Positions 12,693-26,925 of a stretch of 64,000 nt of DNA are shown here, piece after piece. Origin of the DNA: Niebla homalea (taxonomy: Eukaryota; Ascomycota; Lecanoromycetes; Lecanorales; Ramalinaceae). The notes beneath the pieces are model-generated. The model had not been told where the DNA came from. It searched no databases and saw nothing but the letters and a program-made list of their open reading frames with translations. Every line of letters starts with the position of its first letter. Position 1 is the first letter of the stretch. Where the stretch lies: assembly GCA_019925105.1 (NCBI GenBank), contig JAHGAU010000012.1, positions 1,240,001-1,304,000 of the forward strand, in the 5' to 3' direction. The position numbers were made by a program, and so were the translations under genes.

Positions 12693-14405
12693 ATGGCGAC
12701 GAACAACGGGACCTTAGAGGTTCAAAACGATACACGCGTATATAGCTTAAGTAACAGTAAGGCAAGTACCTTAAGTACGATAAGCGGAAGCGGAGTAATA
12801 GTGGAGGTAAAAGGGGTAAAAGGGCAAACGGCTTTTATTAACGGAAATAATAACGATTTATACGGACGGCATAATAACTATATAATAAAGGACTTTTAAA
12901 TCGAAAAAAAAGCTTATAATTAACGAGATATACGTAAAAGGATATATATAACGCGTAAAAGTAACGTAGATATAAAGGGTAAATAAAAAATAAAGGGGAC
13001 GGGGACGGTATATAACGACGGATAAAAGGTAAATAGGGGCGGAGAAAACCTTATTAAATATATATAAATTAAAAAAAAGCCGGGTAAGGATAAAGGAATA
13101 TTAAGTGGTTAAGGATAAGTTATAAAAAAGGGTAATTATTAAACGCGCGGAAAGAAAATAATAAAGGAAAAAACGGTAAAAACGTTAAAAAGCCTCCTTA
13201 TAATTAAATAGAAAGATATTATATTAAAAATTTAACCGATATTATAAATTAAACTATAAGGAATAAAAGACTTTTACGTAAAGATAAAAGCGGGATTAAA
13301 GGGTTTAAAAAGGTTACGTAAAGCTTAAAAAGCGATAATAAAAATACCGGCGAAAAAAGATAAAAGAAATTAAGGAGGCTATATATAAAATAAAAGAATA
13401 ATAAAAAAAGCTTTACGGATAAGGGTAAAAGTAAGTTAAATAATAAAAGTTATAAAAATAACGCTTATATCGGCGGTAAAAGAAATAAAAATTAAAGAGA
13501 AAATAATAATATTAAAAAAGGCGAAAATAATAACTATATAATTATTAGATAAAAAAGAAAGGAATATAATTATAAAAATAAACCCTTTATAATTAATAAA
13601 AACGTTTAAAATAACGGGGGAGTTATTGATAAAATAAATTATCATAATATATAAACTATAAAATAAAAATGTTTTCCTTAATATAGCCTTATTAAAGGTG
13701 AAAAAAGAGCTTAAAAAGTTAAAAGGATAAATTAATAAAAAAGAGTATAAAACGGTAAAGATATTAAGGTAATTATTTATTATCGCGGTAAACGGGATAT
13801 ACTTAATAAAATTTATAAAAAAGGAAAAAAAGGCTATCTTAAGACGGATAGAAAGGAAAATACGGTCTTTTACCCCGGGCTAAAAATTATTAACTATAGT
13901 TTTCCCCTTATAATAAAGAAACTAAATATTTTCGGCCGGATAAAAAGGTATTTTACGGTTATTTTAAACGTAATATCGATAAGGATATATAATAATATCC
14001 TTAATAAAAAGGTAATAAAGGGTAAGTCCCTTAAATTAATAAAGCCATAAGATTAAACGGTAAATATTTATTAATATTTTAAATATTAAAGATACGGATA
14101 TATTATTACGAAATACCTTAATAATATAAAGTATATAGTATACGTTAAAGGATATAATACGTATGAATACGTAAACTTAATAATAAAAAGCTTAATAAAG
14201 AATGCGTTAAAATACGCGGTATATAAAAGTAATAATTATTTAACGTAAAACTTATAATATATAATAAGGATTAAAGAAACTTAATATAAAAAAACTAGGA
14301 TAATAATTAAGGTATAACGTTATAATTTATATGAATTTAAACCGGTAAAATAGTTAAAAACGGTTTTAAAACGTAAATAAAACTTAGTAAATAAAGAAAA
14401 TTAAA
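12693..14405 (+). pseudogene. LINE A ORF1 (gag-like), first 68 codons open, remainder broken
   Basis: ORF1 of the Tad1-like LINE, expected to encode an RNA-binding nucleoprotein. The first 68 codons (12693-12896, stop TAA at 12897) are open and start MATNNGTLEVQNDTRVYSLS; this is the best preserved ORF1 start of the family here. Beyond it the frame continues only through RIP-type stops. Near 14211-14250 a frame reads YAVYKSNNYLT. It resembles a CCHC zinc knuckle in which TGY cysteines and a CAY histidine have become TAY tyrosine, although the last cysteine is not evident. The start is supported by the same ATG context in six copies. The product is not functional. Confidence 0.7.
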
Positions 14406-14422
14406 ACGTAATAATTAATAAT
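12693..14422 (+). mobile_element. LINE copy A, segment 1 of 3 (5' end and ORF1)
   Basis: The 5' end of a full-length plus-strand LINE starting at the shared ORF1 ATG. It is interrupted at 14422 by LINE D and continues at 20241. It is cut again at 23561 by the copia element and ends at 48471-49192. The three pieces sum to about 5.76 kb, matching copy C. The D junction is framed by an 11-bp duplication, TAATTAATAAT, at 14412-14422 and 20241-20251. Confidence 0.9.
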
Positions 14423-17400
14423 ATTGATTGATTGATTGATTTATACTACGGATCTAGCTAAGCTAATTCCGGCGTTCCTTAATACGCGGCCTTTTGGCCT
14501 TACTAATAACCGTAAAAACCTGATACTTATAACGTTAGGGTAAAAACCGGTATTTACTAGGCTTTTACCCTTTATTCCTTAAGGTAAAAGATATTAATAA
14601 TTATTTAAAGAGTAATAATTTATTTATATACTTCTTACATTTTAACTCCCCCATAAAAATTAATAATATTATAATTATATCTTTATAAAGGCTATTTTTA
14701 AGCTCGTTATTCTTTTATTCTTTTATATATTTTTATTTTAATTTTACGTAATATTTCTAAATATCCTTATTAATATTTATATATTTAATTTATATTCTTT
14801 TTATATTATTATTGCTATTAACTTTTTTAAAGACTTTTAATAAGCGTTTATTATTATATCTTTATAATTATAAAAGATGTTTTCCGGTTTATATAATTAA
14901 CGTAATCGGTTTCCGTTTCTTTTTTTTTCCCTTAATTAATAATAAACCTTTTTTATAAGGTTTTTAATAACTTTATTTATCTTTATAATAAGGTTAAACT
15001 ATAATAATAATCCGGTAGATATTATAAACTTAACGGTTATTCGGATACTTTATTTTATAAATAATATTTAATAATAATTATAAGTATTAACTTTTATAAT
15101 AAATCTTAATTTAATTTTTATAAATAAAGGATAAAAAATAAGGATATATATAACGTTTTATTTTCTTTATTTATATTTATATTTAACATTTATTTAACCT
15201 TTAATATATATAATAAATAAAAAATAAGTTAAACCGTTTTTATTTATCCGGAGTTAAATTATTAATACGTTATTATTTTTTTTTATAATATTATAACGGC
15301 GGAAATACTTATTAATAATCTTTTTATTATTAAAAATTAAGTAATAATAACCTTAAAATATAAAGTCTTTATATTTCCGTTAATATTTAATTTACTTTAT
15401 TATAATTTATAAAATAATCGTTATAGCCTTTATTTTTTAAATCTTTTTAATCTTAATCTTTTTTACGTTTAACGGGAGTTTATACGTATTTAAATTAACC
15501 TTTAAGATATCGGTAAAGTTAATTTCCTTTTTAACTTATTCTTATTTTATTTTAATAGGAAAAAGGATAGGTATCTTTAATTTATTTTTTTTAACTTAAG
15601 GCTTATTAAGATTTTAACGGATCCGCTTATTTCTTATTATCGTAATTAAGTATATATATCTTTTTAATTTTATTTAAGCGATTATTTAATTTAATAAAAT
15701 TTTAATTAATAATATAAAAACCTTAAATTTTAATACCGGGATAAGGATTATTTTATAAGTACCGTTAATTACTTTTAAATACCGGTTTTAGACTTTCTAT
15801 AATATTTAAATAAGCTCTTTCCTATATCCCGGAGTACCTTTAAGTATATATTAAATAATTATAATATATATTATAGTTAATTTTATTACGGCTTAATAAA
15901 TAATCCGGGTTTTCTATAACGTAACTCCTTATATTGATATAACGAAATAAATAAAGCCCCTTTTTTATAAAGTTATTTTCTTTTAGATTTTTTTTATATA
16001 GTTTTTTTAATTAAACTTTTTATTTATTTAAAAATTAAGGACTTTAATATTAATATCCGGCTTTATTATAATTCTACTTAAGTTTATTATAATTATTATA
16101 TTATATAGCTTTAAGCTTTTAATTATATAAATAAACTTATATTTATATAATATAAATTAAGCCCCGTAAGTTTTTCCTTATTAAAAATAAACTTTATAAG
16201 TTTATTTTAATTTTAAATAATTTATATATATAAAAATATTATAGGCTAAAAGGTAAATATTATTAATAAAGCTTTTAACTTAAACCTTCTATTTTAACTT
16301 AATAAGCTTTTTAATTAATAAATTATTAAAAAATAAAAATAATATAAAAGAAATAAGCAATCTTTAAGGAATCCTTATTATAACGGGCTTTATTGGGTTT
16401 ATTTTTTATCTTAAATTAATTAATATAATTTAATTATTTAAGAAACTTTTTATTTACTTAATTAAGAAAAATAATATCCTTTTTTTCTTTAAGTTATATA
16501 ATAATTTTTAATAATTTACCTTATTAAAAATATTTATAATATTAAAAAAAAGAAAACTTATAATATACTTTTTCTTATAACCTTATACCGTATATATACC
16601 GTTAATTAATTTTTTAAAAGCTATTTTTATTAATTAATTTCTTTTTACTTTTATTTATTAATTAAGGAGAAATCCGTAATTTTCTATATAATTATTAAAA
16701 ATCTTTATTATTATTATTTTTAAGGTTTTCTTTAATATATAAAGGAATATAATAAGTTTATAAGACTTTATTTTAAAGTAATCCGGTTTAATAAACTTTT
16801 TAAAAATAATTATTTTTATTTCCTTAAACTTATATAAGTAATAATTAACGTTAAAGTATACTTAAAAAAAGTAAATAAAAACTTTCTTAAACGGCAATAT
16901 TATTATTAATAGGAATTTATTAAGGATATTATTTAATCTTAAGGCTTTATCCTTTTTTAATTTATTAATTATTTTAATTATGATATTTTATATTATTACC
17001 TTATTTATTAATACGGGATTAAGGTATATAACGTTATTAATATTGTTTAAGTTAACTTTTAATAAAGGGAAGAAAAATATTCCTTTAAGGGCCTTAATCT
17101 TACCGTTAAAGGTATTAATTAATATATTATCGGATTTCTTAAAAGGCGGGAATTTAAAGATAAACTTTAATTTTTTACTTTATTCTTTATTATATTTTAT
17201 TAACTTTTAAATATTATAAAGTAAAACCGTTAAGTTATATACCGTAAACTAAAAATATATTTATTTAATTTTCTTAATAGTTTTTTTTTTTCTTTTTAAG
17301 TAGTTTTTAATTAATTAAGTATCTTTTAATTCTTATATTTAAAAATTTACTTTATTAACCTTTTCGTCTTTATAATTACGATTATATACCTTTTATTTTA

Positions 17401-20240
17401 ATAAGTTTTAGCTTTTTAAAAAAGTTTTATTATTGGGATTATTTTATTAATTATTTTATTTAATACCTTTATTATTTACTTTATAAAGAAATCGATTTAA
17501 TCTTTATTATTTAATTAAGGGAGGTCCGTAAATTATATTATTATTTCCTCCGTTTTTATATAAACCTTTATTATCTTAATTATTTTTTACGCCTTCCTTA
17601 CCGGTAATAATAAAATTATATTAATGGTTTAGTTTAAAGTTATTTATATTAATATATAATTTAAGTTATATTTTAAGTCTTTTTATAATTTATATATTAT
17701 AATTATACCGGTAACCTTTTCTATATTAAAAGTTAAATTAATTGTCGTTTTAAATTTATAATTTTCTTACGTAATAATTTTTTATAATATTAATAATAAA
17801 AGGTTAATTTAAACGGTAATTATTAATAAGTTATTTAATTTAACGTAATTTATTATACGTTTTTTTTTATTTTATATATAATAATATAAGTTAAAGTCTT
17901 TAAGTAATAATATTATAAATAATCCCTTTTTATTAGCCGGCGGCGGGTTATATGTATTATAAATATTAAGGTCGCTTTTTAAGTTTTTTTCTTTTATAAT
18001 ATGGAATATATAAAGGTTTTTACCGTAATAAATAATATCTTAATTATTTACGTTAAGCTATTTATTTATAAAGAAGTATATTTTAATTATTTTATCTGCC
18101 TTAAAGGCTAAATAGAACCCTTCCTTCGGATTAATAAATAAATATATATATAAATTATATAATAATTTTTATATTATTATAATATTAGCGTTTTTAATTT
18201 CTTTAAACTTAAATATTAATATTATTACTTTAATTCTTTTATTATAAACGTTATATTATATTATTCTTAAAAGTATTAATATATTATATATTAATTTTTA
18301 TAAAGGCTTTTTATTTATATCCGTTTAAATTATGGATTTCTTATTAAAGTTAAGCGTTTTCTAACTTAATATTTTTCCGATTATTATTAAAGATGTAAAA
18401 CGGCCAGCTTTTAAGGTTAAAATTACGAAAAACTTCTTTTTCTTTATTTTATCCGTTACCGTTATTTACTTTTTATTATTTAATTAGTTAAGTTTACGTC
18501 TTAAAATTACTTTTAATTGGCCTGTTAAACCAATTTTATATATATTATACCGTTGGATTTTCACGGTTATCTAAGTTTTTTTACGTTTAATTTCTTTAGC
18601 TTTTATTATATATTTGGAATCCTATATTAAGTAACTTTCTTTATTATATATAATATATTTAAGTATATTTTTATAAGTTTTTTAATTATTAATTTTATAT
18701 ATTTATAAATATTATAACTTTTAATATAAATTATATATTTTATAATATTAAAATATTTTATAATAATATATTTATAACCTTAATATTTAAAATATTAATA
18801 AATATCCGCCGTTTTATTTTATAATCGGATTATTTTAAGTAATCCCTTTTTAATAATCTTTTTATTTAAGACGTTATTATATATTTTTATTAACGTTATA
18901 CTTAATATAACGGTAAAATACCTCTTTATACATCTTAAGGAATCAAATTTCCTTATTATTAAAGGAAGCCTATAATTAACGATTTTAAATTTTAAGTAAA
19001 AAACCGTATTTTCCCTTTTTATATTTTTTAACGTAACCTTTTTTTTTCGGTTTTTATAAAACGTAATAAATATATTTTATTTATTACGATAATAAATAAT
19101 TATTTTAAAATTTTAATTAACTTATATTTTCCTTTATTAATTTAAATTTTAAATTTTTTTAAGCTTTTTTTCGCCTTTAATAATATTATATTAAGGAAAA
19201 TATTTTTACTTTATAATTTACATACCGTAATAATTTATTTTATTAATAATTCCGTTATTATTTTAAAAACTTTTATTAACTATAATAAGTTAATTTTTAT
19301 AACTACGTTCCTTTCTTTATTATTAAATAAACGGACCGTTATTATTTTTATCTTCCTTAATATAATTACTTTCTTCTTTATTATTTCCTTATTTTCTATT
19401 ACGGGTATTCCCTTTATTACCCTTATTACCCAGCTTTCTTTCGTTTAAAGGGTTATTACCTTTATACCCTTACTTTATACCTTTAATTTTAAGCCGCCGT
19501 TTTTACTTTTTATTAACGTTTTTACTCCTATTCCTTAAGAGCCCTATAAACGCTTTATTTCTTTTAACTTTACTTTTACCTTTATATAAAAGTCCTTTAT
19601 GCTTTTTAATTTAATTTATAATATTAATTAAATTTTTAACGTAATATCCTTTTATTTTACCGTAAGGAGTCCTTTTAAGGCTTTTATTGCCTCCCTTATC
19701 GTCCTTTTATTTTCCTTTATTAAGCGACGTATTATCTCCGCCTTTTACCTTTAATCTTTTAAGGTCCCGTTTTCCTTATTAGTTTTATTTCCCTTTTATA
19801 TACCCTTAATAATATTTTTACCGCGGTTTTCCCTCCTTTTCCCTCCGTTTATATCCTTTATTATTAATACCGTACCGGCCTTTTTACCCCCTTATTTACC
19901 TATTATTTCCGTATTATTATTACGTATTTTATACGCTTTAATATACGTATTTTATTAACCTTAATTTCTTTACTTCTTTTAAGCGTTATCCGGTTTATTA
20001 TTATTATATTACCCGTACGTATCGTCGCCGTTTCTATTAATATAGGTTATTTGCCTATTTATTACCTTATTCTTAACTATTACGCTATTTCTACTTATTG
20101 TACTTAATATACTCCCCTTACTATTATTAAAGCTATGCATATACGTATCGTTTTGGACCTCTAGGGTCCCTTTATTCGTCGCCATCCTCTCTCCCTACTA
20201 CTTATTTTAATTATAGACGTATAATCTATATAAGTAAATC
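14423..20240 (-). mobile_element. LINE copy D, full length (5.8 kb), nested in LINE A
   Basis: A minus-strand full-length copy. The 3' tail is the (TTGA)n run at 14423-14442, followed by the family's conserved terminal sequence. The ORF1 ATG is at 20183-20185 (reverse strand). Target duplication TAATTAATAAT at 14412-14422 and 20241-20251 frames it, and LINE A resumes exactly where copy C is uninterrupted (about 37190). This leaves a 5' leader of about 55 bases (20186-20240) that matches no other copy. Heavily RIP-mutated: no ORF of note survives apart from chance frames such as 16980-17210. Same subfamily as H. Confidence 0.9.
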
Positions 20241-23200
20241 TAATTAATAATATAAAAAAGAGGAAGCTTATATCGATATTAACCCTTAAAGCCGGCCGCC
20301 CGACCGGGATAATCATTATAATAAAAAGGCCGGAATAAATAACGCTCGGCTTTAAAGAAAAACTATCTATATAAATAAAAGTTAACGGGGAGAACTTAAT
20401 AAAAGCGGATATATAATACGTTTATGCTTTTAAGGATAATATAATATAGTATAAGTAAAGAAGTAATTAAAGCCGTAATACTAATATTTCAATTAAAGGA
20501 AATAAAGGATATTAATATTATAGCGATATAAAAGCCGCCGTGTAATTTATATATACGCTTTTTAATTGCTCCGGGGAATAATTTTTATTTAATTTTTAAA
20601 GAAAATAAGATAATATAAATATATTTCTTTATAAATAAAAGGTTAAATATAAATTATTAAAACGTTATTTATTACGGAAGGAATCTATATATACTTTAAA
20701 TTATACGAGAAGGAAATATTAAGGGTAACTTAAATATTTATAACGCGTATAATCCGCCGCCGGTCAATTAAAAAAAGCTTTTTATAATCCCGTTACTTAA
20801 GGATATTATAACCGTACCCAATGAATATTTTTTAATAAAAAAGTTTAATCCTTATTATATTAAGTAAAATAAAGAAAGGTATATAATTAATTACGTTAAA
20901 TCTAAAAAATTATTCATAATTATTACCCGGTCCGATTTTACGTTATTAATACCGAAAAAAATTATAATATAAAAAAACGGAGGATTTAGGATTACGATCG
21001 ATTTAATATTTAATTCGGAAGGTATTATTAATATAATTATTATTTTCATCCCCTATAAAGACTTAAAATATAGTTTAAATTATTAACCGATATAAATAAC
21101 TTTAAATTAATTAATTAATATAACCTTATTTTCACCGATAAAACAAATATAAAAAACAGTTAAGGAAATTAAGGTATATATAAAGACGGTAAAAATAATA
21201 TCTTAATTAACGGAACTCCCCCGGCTTAATAATAAGGAATAAATTAACCTTTTTATAAAACGGATAATAAAAACGTTTAATAAAATAATTAACGTAATAA
21301 TCTTAATAATAAAGCCGTCTTAAAGAGTTAAAACTTATTAAAATAAAAAATATATAAAAGTAACTATAAGGGTAAAAGCGCTTATTAAATAAACGGCTTA
21401 ATATAAGAATTAAGAGACGTTTATACGGTTAAAAGAAGCTTAAAAGGAAAAGGAGAAAATTATTAAAAAGGCTAAGTAAACGTACTTTTGGTTAATAATA
21501 TATAATTTAGCCGTTTCCCTCCATAATATTTAAAAGCTGGTAAAATATAGTAAAAAATAAAGTAAAAAACTTAAACTTATCTTTAAGTTTTTACCCCTTA
21601 AAAGGCCAGACGGTATAGTAATTAATATATTTAATAATAAAATTAAGGCCCTTAAAGGAGTATTCTTTCCCCCGTTACCGGAAATTAATTTAATAGATAT
21701 CGATAATACGGTATATCCTAAATTAATAATAATAAATAAAACGGTTACTTAAGAAATAATAATTAAAGTAATTAATAAATTAAAGAAGAATAAAGCCCTT
21801 AAACCCAACGGTATACTGAATAAGTTCTTATTTATAATAATACTATTATTTAAAAGGGTTTTTATTTACTTATTTTAAGCTTATTTCAATATAGGATATT
21901 ATTTTTATAAATTTAAAGAGGCCAAAATAATAATCCTTAAGAAATTAATTAAACCAGATTACTCAGAAATAAAATTATATAGACCGATAATACTCCTTTA
22001 TACGTTAAAGAAAGCCTTAAAACCGGTAATTATAAAGATCCTTAATAATTACGTTAAAGGGTATAGGTTATTCTTTAAATAATAAATAAAAACGAAAAGA
22101 AAATAATTAACGGAAACGGCTTTTAAAGGCTTAATTAACGGCGTATATACAATATAAGGTTATAGGAAAAGGTATATTATAAGTTTTTTTTTCTTTAAAC
22201 GTTATAAAGGTATTTAATAAAATAAATTATGAAAGGTTACTATATAATTTACGGAAAAAAAGGGTCTTATCCTTCCTTATAAGTTGGATAAAAAGTTTCT
22301 TAAACGACTGGGTAACGTTAATTAACCTAAAATAAAAAATAAATACAATAAAGCTTATAATAATAGAGATCCCTTAAGGGTTATTTATTTCCCCGGTCTT
22401 ATTCTTATTCTTTAACGGTTTATTTATTAAAGACTTAATAAAGTTAAAACAGAAAATTTAAGTTAAAAACTTTATTAACGATATTTACCTTTTAACTTAT
22501 AATACGTTTATTCATATAAACTATATAAAGTTAAAATAAATATATAAAATCTATTTATAATAAATAAAAATATATAAAACTTAATTTACTTTATATAAAT
22601 ATAAATTTATTTATATAATAAGGAGTCCGAAGTTATATAATATAATAGTTACGGTAAATTTAAATAATATCGTAATAAAGCCGGAGTTTAATATTAAAAT
22701 ATTTAATCTTTAAATTAATAAAAAAACTTAATTAAAAGGATTATATAAATAAGGTTTAAAGGAAAATGGTTTTATAAAAAAAAAGGTTTTACTTACCTTA
22801 CGGTATCGATATAAAAAGTTACCTTATAAAAGGTTAAAATTATATATTAAATAGTAATAAAGCTTATTATAACATATATAATAATTATTTAATATATATT
22901 TAAAAGTATATTTAAATATAAAAAGGAGCCCGTTTAATAATTATAGAAGGTCTAAAATTAATATTTAAGAATAATTAATAAAACGTATAAAGCGACCTTT
23001 ATTCCGGTACTAGAATCCGAGGTCTTTATATTATCGATAAAGTTAACCTTTAATTAGGTAATCGTTTAAATAAGACTTGAAAAGGATATATACCCGGTTA
23101 TAATAACGGGAAACGAACGTATTTAATAAAATTATAAAAAGTCTCGGATAAAAAAAATAAAGAAATAATATCTAACTTTCCTACGGAAGTTAAATTAAAA

Positions 23201-23561
23201 TAAATTAAAAAGGAAGTTAACTTAATTTATATTTAAGAGGTTAATATAAGAATATATAAATTTTTATTAAAAGCAAAAACGGTAAAAGTTAAAAGGACCG
23301 TAAGGGCAAATTTAACGGCGATTATTTTATAGACTATAACGCGGTAAATAAAACGTTAACGTAAATATAAAGATTTAATACCTTAAAAGCGATAATATTT
23401 AACTTTAAATAATAATAAGGTTATTAATAAGTATCTTTAACGTTACGGGATTATAAGGAAAAAGGATAACGTATTAATAATTTAACTTAAAACGGGTAAA
23501 AACGGTTTAATTTACTTTTTTTTATTATATACGTTAATAACCAGACGGACGTTAATTATAA
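20241..23561 (+). mobile_element. LINE copy A, segment 2 of 3 (most of ORF2)
   Basis: Continuation of LINE A after the D insertion; it aligns with copy C from about 37190 to 40487. It ends at 23561, where the copia element interrupts it; the 5-bp duplication TATAA is at 23557-23561 and 48471-48475. Confidence 0.9.
20280..23561 (+). pseudogene. LINE A ORF2: AP endonuclease and reverse transcriptase remnants
   Basis: ORF2 of the LINE, which would nick the target and reverse-transcribe the element RNA. At 20509-20541 one frame reads DINIIAI-stop-KPP, matching the A-I-Q-E-P endonuclease motif with Q turned to a stop and E to K. At about 22365-22440 a frame reads IP-stop-G followed by SPVLFLFFN, the RT motif GIPQGSPLSPVLF. 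At 22471-22485 FINDI stands where the RT active site F-V-D-D is expected, and the next residues YLLTY fit as well. Downstream sequence to 23561, plus the final piece at 48471-49192, would carry the C-terminal region. There are many RIP-type stops throughout and no function remains. Confidence 0.75.
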
Positions 23562-23712
23562 TGTTGAAAGTACTCATATTAGTTACCCGGCAGTCGGGTA
23601 GATTAGATATGATCCGAAGCTAAACCCGATTGGGATAGCTAGGATGTAAAAGTACTTAGTTATACTTTTATACTTAAGAAATAATTAAGTAACTTATATT
23701 TTATATTTTAAG
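23562..23712 (+). repeat. 5' LTR of the copia element
   Basis: Starts TGTTGAAAGTACTC and aligns without gaps to 48319-48470 over about 150 bp. The core around 23581-23660 is little mutated. The exact 3' edge is uncertain by two bases because the copies diverge after TTTCAAG/TTTTAAG. Confidence 0.88.
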
Positions 23713-23726
23713 TGGTTATAAGCCCG
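23713..23726 (+). promoter_or_regulatory. Primer binding site resembling initiator tRNA-Met anticodon arm (half-tRNA primer)
   Basis: TGGTTATAAGCCCG lies directly after the 5' LTR. With one G-to-A change it is GGTTATGAGCCCG, the complement of the CAU-containing anticodon stem-loop of initiator Met tRNA. Some copia-class elements (Drosophila copia, yeast Ty5) prime with a cleaved half tRNA at this place rather than with the 3' CCA end. The match is short, and the tRNA sequence is from general knowledge. Confidence 0.65.
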
Positions 23727-24859
23727 GGCTCGCGATAACGATACCCTATAAAAACATTTTTTCCTTATTTAATTTTATAGCTATAATATAGAGATCTTAC
23801 CGTATAAAATATACTTAAAAGATAGAAATATTTTACTTAAGAATATTATTAAATTACGATCTTTAAGCTATAAAGTTAATTAATAACTTAATAATCTGAA
23901 ATTCTATAAGGATAAAATACTTTAACTTTATTATTACCGGGGTATGCGTATTTATTAATTAAAAAGTATAAATACTTATTTTTTAGCTTTATAGGTTAAT
24001 TATACGTTAATACTTATATACCGGAAACCGGCTATATATAAAAACCTTAACTCTATAATATAAAGCATTAAACGGAGCTTTAATAAAGGTTTTAACTAAG
24101 AAATTTTAACCTTAATTAAACTCTTTAAAGTTTAAACCCTTAAATTTTATAGTTATAACGAAAAATCTCTATTTAATTTAAATTCTCTTTATAATTTAAA
24201 GGATTTTTAACTTTATTCCGCCGTTAAGATTACTTAATTAAAATCTTTTATAAGGAATACGGAATATTATAGAGTTAAAAAACTTTAAATTTTTACTTTT
24301 TATAATAAAAAATCTTATCTTTAAGATAATAATTTTAATTATATAATAAAAATATAACTTAATTTTACCCTTAAAATGACTTAATTAAAACCTTTTTTAA
24401 GGATTAAATTTAAGGAGAAAGAAGTCTATTTACTTAAACCGAGATTTTACGTTTTAAAAAAGGAAGTTAAGAATTAATTATTAAATCCTTTATATCTTAA
24501 TTAATCCGGAAAACTATTTAATTTAATTAACGCCCGGAAGATTAAGGGTAAAGTAATTATAAATAAAAATTATAGCCTTTAAAATAAAGAACAATAATTA
24601 ATTATAGAAATTAACTCTCCGTATTATATTAAGTATAAAAAAGATAAATAATTTTTAAAAAATATAAAAATAATTTTAATATCCATAAAGTTTCGGTTTA
24701 TTAGTAATTAAGATAAATTAAATTTTATTTAAAATTTAAGCTTTATTATTAAAACCCTTAAATATATTATTATTCCGCTTTATTAATACGGAAATCCTTT
24801 TATTATATTTTATTATTAAGTTAAAAATAAATTCTTCCGTTTTTACCTTAAAACCCTTT

Positions 24860-26717
24860 AAAAGGAAAACCGAAAAACCTTTGAAGAAATAATTAAAGAT
24901 ATAAATAAAGAGTATTTACCCTTATTTACACCAAAGTTTTATAATAGCTTTAACTTAAAGGTATTTAAAGAACCTTTAATATTACCGCTTAACGATTTAA
25001 TCTTTAATTTCCGTTTAAGGGTAAAAGGTTAGATTCCGTTATTTAATATAGAATACCCTTTATCTTTAAACGATTTATTAATTAAGTATTAATTAAAATT
25101 AAAATTATTAAAATTAAAAAATTTATCGGATTCCTTATTTAATTTTAATTTTAAGTTTAAATTTAATTAAATAATCAATATTTTTTTATACGTAAGTATA
25201 AGTTTAAGGACCTTAAGTTCCTATTTTTTCGCTGAAGATAACCTTTAAAATTAAAAATTTTATTACCGGGAGTTTCTTTTTTAATATAATTCCGTTATTA
25301 ATTAAATAACGTTAATAAATATTATAATATTAATAAGTTAAGGATTAATTAATCCTTAATAACCTTTATAAGCTTATAATTATTAAGGATAAATTAAAAG
25401 TTATTATAGCTATTAAAACTTATTATAAGGATAATATATATTACCTTATAAATAAATTAAATATAATTAAAGAAATCTAGACCACTTTTATTATTTATTT
25501 TAAACCTTAAGGTTTAGGCTTATATATTAAGTTAACCCGGGAGTTTAAAATAATAATAAAAAGTCTAAATAAAATAATCGATTAATTTATCCGTAAATTC
25601 CATAAGTATATTATTAAAATATTAATTATTAATAAGTTATATAAGGTTTTTAATTTAATAATTATTTAATTTTTCTTACTTAATCTTAATAATAATTAAT
25701 AATATTTTTATATTAATTTAATTTAAAACCAGATTATATTAAGTAAAAATTCTTTTAATTTTAATAAAATTATATTAAAAGTTATTAATAAAGAATTATA
25801 AGTTAATATAACCCGCGTTAATATTACTTTATAGTTTTATTTAATAGCTTTAAAGGTTAATAATAAATAATCTTTTACCGAATATAATAACTAAAAATAT
25901 AATTATTATACCGTAAAAGGCCGTAACAATAAGTACCCGGAAAATAACTATTAAGTTTTTTACTTTAAGAAAAGGATTAAAACGTTATATTGGGGATTAA
26001 AGAAACCGAAGATTAAAGAAACTATTACGATAATTATACCGTTAAATCTATCGGTTTTAAGGGAAATTTATAGTATAATAAATATAAACGTTAAGCTTAA
26101 ATATATAATAATATCCGTTAACTTAATTAATTTATAAAAGTTAATAATCTTAAATAATAATTATAATAAATACCTTTTTTATTAAAAAGAATTCTTTAAT
26201 AATAACTTCCGGTTTTATTAAATAATATTTTTAAAGTTAAGTTTAACGTAAATTAATTATATAAGCGGTATTAATACCGCCCGAATAACTTATAATATTA
26301 ACGGGAGAAAAATAATAATTAAGTTTTTAAATTTTATTTATTCCTTTAATAATAAAAAAAAATTTTCTTAAAAATTTAATTCTTAAATAATAAAGTAGAA
26401 ACAATAATTTCCCGGGTTAAACGGATAATAATTAAAGGACTTAATAAGTTTATATATTCCCGGTAAGGATAACTCTTTATATTAAATTTCTAAATATTAC
26501 CTTAATTAATAATAGTAGTATTTAACGTATTAAACGATATATTAACTTAGTATATAAGGACAAGGTATTTTAACCCTTAATTCATCGTTAAGTTAATTAC
26601 GGTATTAATAGGGATATCCCTTAAACGTAAATAAAAGGAATAAAAAGAACCCTTAAAAAAGGTTATATATATATATTATACCTTTAATAAAATAACTTCT
26701 TGGCTTTATAAAGGATA
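24860..26717 (+). pseudogene. Copia element gag-like region and protease remnant
   Basis: The plus-strand region between the primer site and the gypsy insertion. Around 25878-25950 a frame reads YNN-stop-KYNYYTV and then NKYPE, reminiscent of a Gag zinc knuckle followed by the KHPE segment seen in copia Gag proteins, with cysteine and histidine turned to tyrosine; this is tentative. At 26144-26185 the frame IILNNNYNKYLFY fits the copia protease signature D-S-G-C-S-K-H at 26153-26173, each change explained by G-to-A or C-to-T. The gypsy element interrupts pol at 26722 and pol resumes at 44907. The Gag start is not determined. Confidence 0.55.
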
Positions 26718-26722
26718 TCTTA

Positions 26723-26925
26723 TGTCAGGGGCTCAGGTAAGGTGGTTCTGAACATGAGTGAATTCTAACTATGTAGGTATAGCATACAAAGGGATTGCAG
26801 ACATTATATAGAGTGTATAGGACGCTTTACCCAATAAAATAAAGTATCTAAAATAAGTAAAACGTTAAGCCTTAAAGCCGCATATATACAGCTATATACT
26901 ATAAGCAAGTAATAATTCTTTAATA
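26723..26925 (-). repeat. 3' LTR of the gypsy element
   Basis: 203 bp, lightly mutated, starting TGTCAGGGGCTCAGG on the plus strand. It aligns with 44699-44901 and with the LTR at 51890-52092, both also 203 bp. Its right end reads TTTAATA for CCTGACA. The reverse of 26926-26940 (GAAGGAAAAGG, then TTA) is the polypurine tract. Confidence 0.9.

Noticed and set aside
23567..23660. The conserved pair at 23567 and 48324 looked like a small structured RNA gene (5S rRNA or tRNA-derived)
   Set aside because: It does not match 5S rRNA or tRNA boxes as I know them, and the two copies are exactly the ends of an element with target duplication, primer site and polypurine tract, i.e. LTRs.
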